A DNA stretch of 64,000 nucleotides from Citrobacter farmeri (lineage in GTDB: Bacteria; Pseudomonadota; Gammaproteobacteria; Enterobacterales; Enterobacteriaceae): NCBI RefSeq assembly GCF_019048065.1, contig NZ_CP077291.1, forward strand, positions 4,340,001 through 4,404,000, given 5' to 3'. Below are positions 60,475 through 64,000 of this stretch, in pieces (within the stretch, counting starts at the first letter, position 1; each line of letters opens with the position of its first letter). Both the position numbers and the translations under genes were made by a program. Below the pieces are notes generated by a model that saw only the letters and a program-made list of their open reading frames with translations, was not told the DNA's origin and did no database searches.

Positions 60475-60879
60475 TCAGGCAGCAATCACTTCATACGAAT
60501 GGGTAATATTGACCGCTTTTCCCAGCATCAGCGCCACGGAGCAATATTTCTCCGCCGACAGATCGACCGCACGCGAAACGGCGGCATCCTTCAGGTCGCG
60601 ACCCGTAACGATAAAGTGCAGATTGATGTGGGTGAACAGGCGTGGCGCCTCTTCGCGACGTTCTGACGTCAGTTTCACTTCGCAGTTCGTCACATCCTGA
60701 CGGCCTTTTTGCAGGATAGAAACCACGTCAATCGCGCTGCAACCGCCTGCCGCCATCAACACCATTTCCATCGGGCTCGGCGCTTTATCACCAGAGTTAC
60801 CGTCCATCAAAATCTGGTGACCGGAAGCCGACTCACCCAGGAAGGTTAACCCCTCAACCCATTTAACACGCGCTTGCAT
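60475..60879 (-). CDS. yhfA: OsmC-family protein YhfA
   Basis: A 134-residue OsmC/Ohr-fold protein. The conserved cysteine is in AAGGCSAIDV (about residue 48) and the partner arginine/glutamate positions appear present; a second family cysteine is in DVTNCEVKL. Peroxidase activity is possible but unproven. Divergent from crp, whose promoter region it shares. Confidence 0.92.
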   Translation of the reverse strand: MQARVKWVEGLTFLGESASGHQILMDGNSGDKAPSPMEMVLMAAGGCSAIDVVSILQKGRQDVTNCEVKLTSERREEAPRLFTHINLHFIVTGRDLKDAAVSRAVDLSAEKYCSVALMLGKAVNITHSYEVIAA

Positions 60880-61186
60880 ATTTTTTAACTCCAGTGCGTC
60901 AATTTTCCTGACAGATTACGCGTACATAACAATTCTCGCAACGGAAGGCGACCTCCGTCATGCTGAAGCGAGACACCAGGAGACACACGGCTAAAGCTAT
61001 GCTAAAACAGTCAGGATGCTACAGTAATACATTGATGTACTGCATGTATGCAGAGGACTTCACATTAAAGGCTGCAGTTCGTTTTTGACAGCCTCTTCCC
61101 AGGACGCGGGAAGCACATTTTTGCAACCCCAGAGACAGCGGATTTTTTTGGCTCTGGAGACAGCTTATAACAGAGGATAATCGCGC
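60880..61186. promoter_or_regulatory. yhfA-crp divergent control region
   Basis: This 307-base region holds no gene. It resembles the E. coli crp promoter and long leader: ACAGTAATACATTGATGTACTGC near 61019, the CRP site below, and a leader hairpin CCAGAG/CTCTGG (about 61130-61160) before AACAGAGGATAA and the start. In E. coli crp is autoregulated here together with the divergent RNA/yhfA promoter. Confidence 0.75.
61049..61064. promoter_or_regulatory. CRP-binding site in crp leader
   Basis: TGCAGAGGACTTCACA has a perfect TCACA half and a poor TGTGA half, separated by six bases. It corresponds to the downstream autoregulatory site of E. coli crp. Confidence 0.7.
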
Positions 61187-61819
61187 ATGGTGCTTGGCAA
61201 ACCGCAAACAGACCCGACACTTGAATGGTTCTTGTCTCATTGCCACATTCATAAGTACCCGTCCAAGAGCACGCTGATTCACCAGGGTGAAAAAGCAGAA
61301 ACGTTGTACTACATCGTTAAGGGCTCAGTGGCAGTGTTGATTAAGGATGAGGAAGGAAAAGAAATGATCCTTTCTTATCTGAATCAGGGTGATTTCATTG
61401 GCGAACTGGGCCTGTTTGAAGAAGGCCAGGAACGTAGCGCATGGGTTCGAGCGAAAACAGCGTGTGAAGTGGCTGAAATTTCCTATAAGAAATTCCGCCA
61501 GTTGATCCAGGTGAACCCGGATATTCTGATGCGCCTGTCTTCCCAAATGGCTCGCCGCCTGCAAGTTACTTCGGAGAAAGTCGGTAACCTGGCCTTCCTC
61601 GACGTGACCGGTCGTATCGCCCAGACGCTGCTGAATCTGGCGAAACAGCCTGATGCGATGACTCACCCGGACGGTATGCAGATCAAAATCACTCGCCAGG
61701 AGATTGGCCAGATCGTTGGCTGCTCTCGCGAAACCGTTGGTCGTATTCTGAAGATGCTGGAAGATCAGAACCTGATCTCCGCTCACGGTAAAACGATCGT
61801 CGTTTACGGCACTCGTTAA
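61187..61819 (+). CDS. crp: cAMP receptor protein CRP
   Basis: Global regulator of carbon metabolism. The 210 residues comprise the cAMP-binding beta roll (1-135, with [19 protein letters not shown]), the dimer helix and the C-terminal helix-turn-helix with recognition helix [14 protein letters not shown]. Sequence appears identical or almost identical to E. coli. It is followed by a strong terminator. Confidence 0.99.
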   Translation: MVLGKPQTDPTLEWFLSHCHIHKYPSKSTLIHQGEKAETLYYIVKGSVAVLIKDEEGKEMILSYLNQGDFIGELGLFEEGQERSAWVRAKTACEVAEISYKKFRQLIQVNPDILMRLSSQMARRLQVTSEKVGNLAFLDVTGRIAQTLLNLAKQPDAMTHPDGMQIKITRQEIGQIVGCSRETVGRILKMLEDQNLISAHGKTIVVYGTR

Positions 61820-61830
61820 TCTCATCGGAA

Positions 61831-61861
61831 ATGACGCGCTACCGGGTAGCGCGTCATTTTT
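61831..61861 (+). terminator. terminator after crp
   Basis: ATGACGCGCTA and TAGCGCGTCAT are perfect eleven-base arms around CCGGG, then TTTTTG. The yhfK start codon follows only 13 bases after the stem. Confidence 0.93.
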
Positions 61862-61870
61862 GTTTTGCCA

Positions 61871-63958
61871 ATGTGGCGCAGACTGATTTATCACCCAGAA
61901 ATCAACTATGCACTACGTCAAACGCTGGTGCTCTGTTTGCCCGTGGCCGTTGGCCTGCTCATCGGGCAGTTACATCTGGGCCTGCTTTTCTCTCTCGTTC
62001 CCGCCTGCTGCAACATTGCCGGGCTTGATACTCCGCACAAACGCTTTTTCAAACGCCTGATCATCGGTGCATCGCTGTTCGCTGGCTGTAGCCTAATCAT
62101 GCAACTTATGCTGGCGCAGGCGGTACCGTTGCCACTGATCCTGACCGGTCTGACACTCACGCTCGGCGTCACCGCAGAATTGAGCTCTCTTCACGCCCGC
62201 CTGCTCCCGGCCTCACTGATTGCTGCGATTTTCACACTGAGCCTGGCAGGGAACATGCCGGTTTGGGAGCCTCTGCTGATCTACGCGCTGGGCACGCTAT
62301 GGTACGGGCTGTTTAACTGGTTCTGGTTTTGGCTCTGGCGTGAGCAGCCGCTTCGCGAATCACTAAGCCTGTTATACCGGGAACTGGCGGATTACTGCGA
62401 AGCCAAATACAGCATGCTGACCCAACACACTGACCCGGAAAAAGCCCTGCCGCCGCTTCTGGTTCGCCAGCAGAAAGCCGTCGACCTCATCACCCAGTGC
62501 TATCAGCAGATGCACATGCTATCGGCGCACCGCAACAACGACTACAAACGGATGCTGCGCGCCTTTCAGGAAGCGCTGGATTTGCAGGAACATATCTCCG
62601 TCAGCCTGCATCAGCCGGAAGAAGTGCAAAAGCTGGTCGAGCGCAGTCACGCGGAGCAGGTCATTCGCTGGAATGCACAAACGGTCGCCGCTCGCCTGCG
62701 CGTACTGGGAGATGACATTCTCTATCACCGACTACCGACGCGGTTCACCATGCAAAAGCAGATTGGTGCACTGGGAAAAATTGCTCATCAGCATCCGGAT
62801 AACCCCGTCGGACAGTTCTGCTACTGGCACTTCAGTCGCATCGCCCGCGTGCTTCGCACCCAGCGTCCGCTTTACGCCCGCGATCTGATGGCCGATAAAC
62901 AGCGTCGGTTACCCTTGCTTCCGGCACTGAAAAACTACCTCTCGTTGAAATCTCCGGCGCTGCGTAACGCCGGGCGAATCAGCGTCATGCTCAGCATAGC
63001 CAGCCTCATGGGAACGGCGTTACATCTGCCGAAACCTTACTGGATCCTGATGACGGTGCTGTTTGTGACGCAAAACGGTTACGGTGCCACCCGCGTGCGT
63101 ATTTTGCACCGCTCGGCGGGAACGCTGGTAGGGCTGATTATCGCAGGCGTGACGCTGCACTTTCATATTCCCGAGGGATATACGCTGGCCCTGATGCTGG
63201 CGATCACCCTGGTCAGCTATCTGACCATCCGCAAAAACTACGGCTGGGCGACGGTTGGATTTACCGTCACGGCGGTATATACCCTGCAACTGCTGACGCT
63301 GGATGGAGAACAGTTCATCATCCCGCGATTTATCGATACGGTCATCGGCTGCCTGATTGCGTTTGGCGGCACCGTCTGGCTGTGGCCGCAATGGCAGAGC
63401 GGTCTGTTGCGGAAAAACGCCCATGACGCACTGGAAGCCGATCAGGAGGCCATTCGCCTGATTCTGAGCAACGATCCGCAACCCACGCCGCTCGCCTGGC
63501 AACGTATGCGGGTCAACCAGGCGCACAACACCCTGTTTAACTCGCTCAATCAGGCAATGCAGGAACCCGGCTTTAATACCCATTATCTGGAAGACATGAA
63601 ACTGTGGGTGACACACAGCCAGTTTATCGTCGAACACATCAATGCCATGACCACGCTGGCGCGTGAGCATACGATGTTGACGCCGGACCTGGCGCAGCGA
63701 TATCTGCAATCGTGTGAAATTGCTCTTCAGCGCTGCCAGCAGCGACTGGAGTACGATGGACCTGGTGGCTCAGGGGATGTGAATATCCTGGAAGCGCCAG
63801 AGATGCTTTCCCACGGACCGTTAAGCACCCTGGAACAGCATCTGCAACGCGTTATCGGTCACCTGAACACCATGCACACCATCTCTTCTATGGCATGGCG
63901 TCAGCGGCCGCACCACGGCATCTGGCTCAGTCGCCGGTTGCGGGATATGCGGGGTTAA
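61871..63958 (+). CDS. yhfK: FUSC/YccS-family inner-membrane protein YhfK
   Basis: A 695-residue membrane protein with two hydrophobic blocks (about 20-150 and 375-510), each followed by a soluble helical region, the YccS/YhfK pattern related to aromatic-acid exporters. Function unknown. I chose the ATG at 61871 (E. coli-like MWRRLIYHPEINYALRQ); there is no good ribosome site and the codon lies just behind the crp terminator. Ends before a REP element. Confidence 0.9.
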   Translation: MWRRLIYHPEINYALRQTLVLCLPVAVGLLIGQLHLGLLFSLVPACCNIAGLDTPHKRFFKRLIIGASLFAGCSLIMQLMLAQAVPLPLILTGLTLTLGVTAELSSLHARLLPASLIAAIFTLSLAGNMPVWEPLLIYALGTLWYGLFNWFWFWLWREQPLRESLSLLYRELADYCEAKYSMLTQHTDPEKALPPLLVRQQKAVDLITQCYQQMHMLSAHRNNDYKRMLRAFQEALDLQEHISVSLHQPEEVQKLVERSHAEQVIRWNAQTVAARLRVLGDDILYHRLPTRFTMQKQIGALGKIAHQHPDNPVGQFCYWHFSRIARVLRTQRPLYARDLMADKQRRLPLLPALKNYLSLKSPALRNAGRISVMLSIASLMGTALHLPKPYWILMTVLFVTQNGYGATRVRILHRSAGTLVGLIIAGVTLHFHIPEGYTLALMLAITLVSYLTIRKNYGWATVGFTVTAVYTLQLLTLDGEQFIIPRFIDTVIGCLIAFGGTVWLWPQWQSGLLRKNAHDALEADQEAIRLILSNDPQPTPLAWQRMRVNQAHNTLFNSLNQAMQEPGFNTHYLEDMKLWVTHSQFIVEHINAMTTLAREHTMLTPDLAQRYLQSCEIALQRCQQRLEYDGPGGSGDVNILEAPEMLSHGPLSTLEQHLQRVIGHLNTMHTISSMAWRQRPHHGIWLSRRLRDMRG

Positions 63959-63965
63959 CACTGAT

Positions 63966-64000
63966 TGCCGGATGGCGGCGTAACGCCTTATCCGGCCTAC
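63966..64000. repeat. REP element, cut by window end
   Basis: TGCCGGATGGCGGCGTAACG followed by CCTTATCCGGCCTAC is a REP unit like that at 52871. It begins just after yhfK and may continue beyond the window. Confidence 0.88.

Overview
The window is core chromosome of a member of the Enterobacteriaceae. Gene order, protein lengths and ribosomal protein sequences follow Escherichia coli closely. Three things argue against E. coli K-12 itself: an intact yhdW, a 156-residue S7, and a lone short prepilin peptidase where E. coli has its gsp cluster. Citrobacter (or a close Salmonella/Citrobacter relative) is my best guess, inferred from memory of these genomes and not proven here.

Layout. 1-2716: dusB-fis operon behind a fis-type promoter, the orphan adenine methyltransferase yhdJ and the small membrane protein yhdU. 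2763-8123: acrS repressor, divergent from the acrE-acrF RND efflux pair. 8337-13138: lipoprotein yhdV, then the amino-acid ABC importer yhdWXYZ behind a near-perfect sigma-54 promoter. 13150-19004: a complete rRNA operon on the minus strand (P1, P2, 16S, tRNA-Ile, tRNA-Ala, 23S, 5S, tRNA-Thr, second 5S, two terminators). 19158-23480: yrdA, facing the minus-strand run dprA-smg-yrdD-tsaC-aroE-yrdB. 23610-28373: def-fmt-rsmB-trkA and mscL. 28370-29447: arfA, zntR, yhdN.

29555-43210: the alpha, spc and S10 ribosomal protein operons on the minus strand (rplQ to rpsJ), including rpoA and secY, with their known mRNA autoregulatory sites recognisable (S4, S8 and L4 leaders). 43585-44797: orphan prepilin peptidase, bacterioferritin (bfr) and bfd. 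44978-49488: the str operon (rpsL-rpsG-fusA-tufA). 49511-51273: tusDCB and yheO. 51385-51510: an ERIC element. 51565-56224: fkpA, slyX, slyD, yheV, kefB, kefG. 56359-63958: yheS, yheT, yheU, prkB, yhfA, crp, yhfK, with REP elements after prkB and yhfK.

The content is mostly growth-rate-linked translation machinery (Fis, rRNA, ribosomal proteins, EF-G, EF-Tu, tRNA modification, peptide deformylation, ribosome rescue), interspersed with transport and stress functions. I found no prophage, transposase, CRISPR array, toxin-antitoxin pair or defence cluster, and nothing that looks like an undescribed multi-gene system. The interest lies in small-scale structure: the sigma-54 control region, an 80-base hairpin inserted in the rRNA spacer, the silent S7 extension behind a stop codon, the self-truncating arfA hairpin, and genes starting directly behind terminators.
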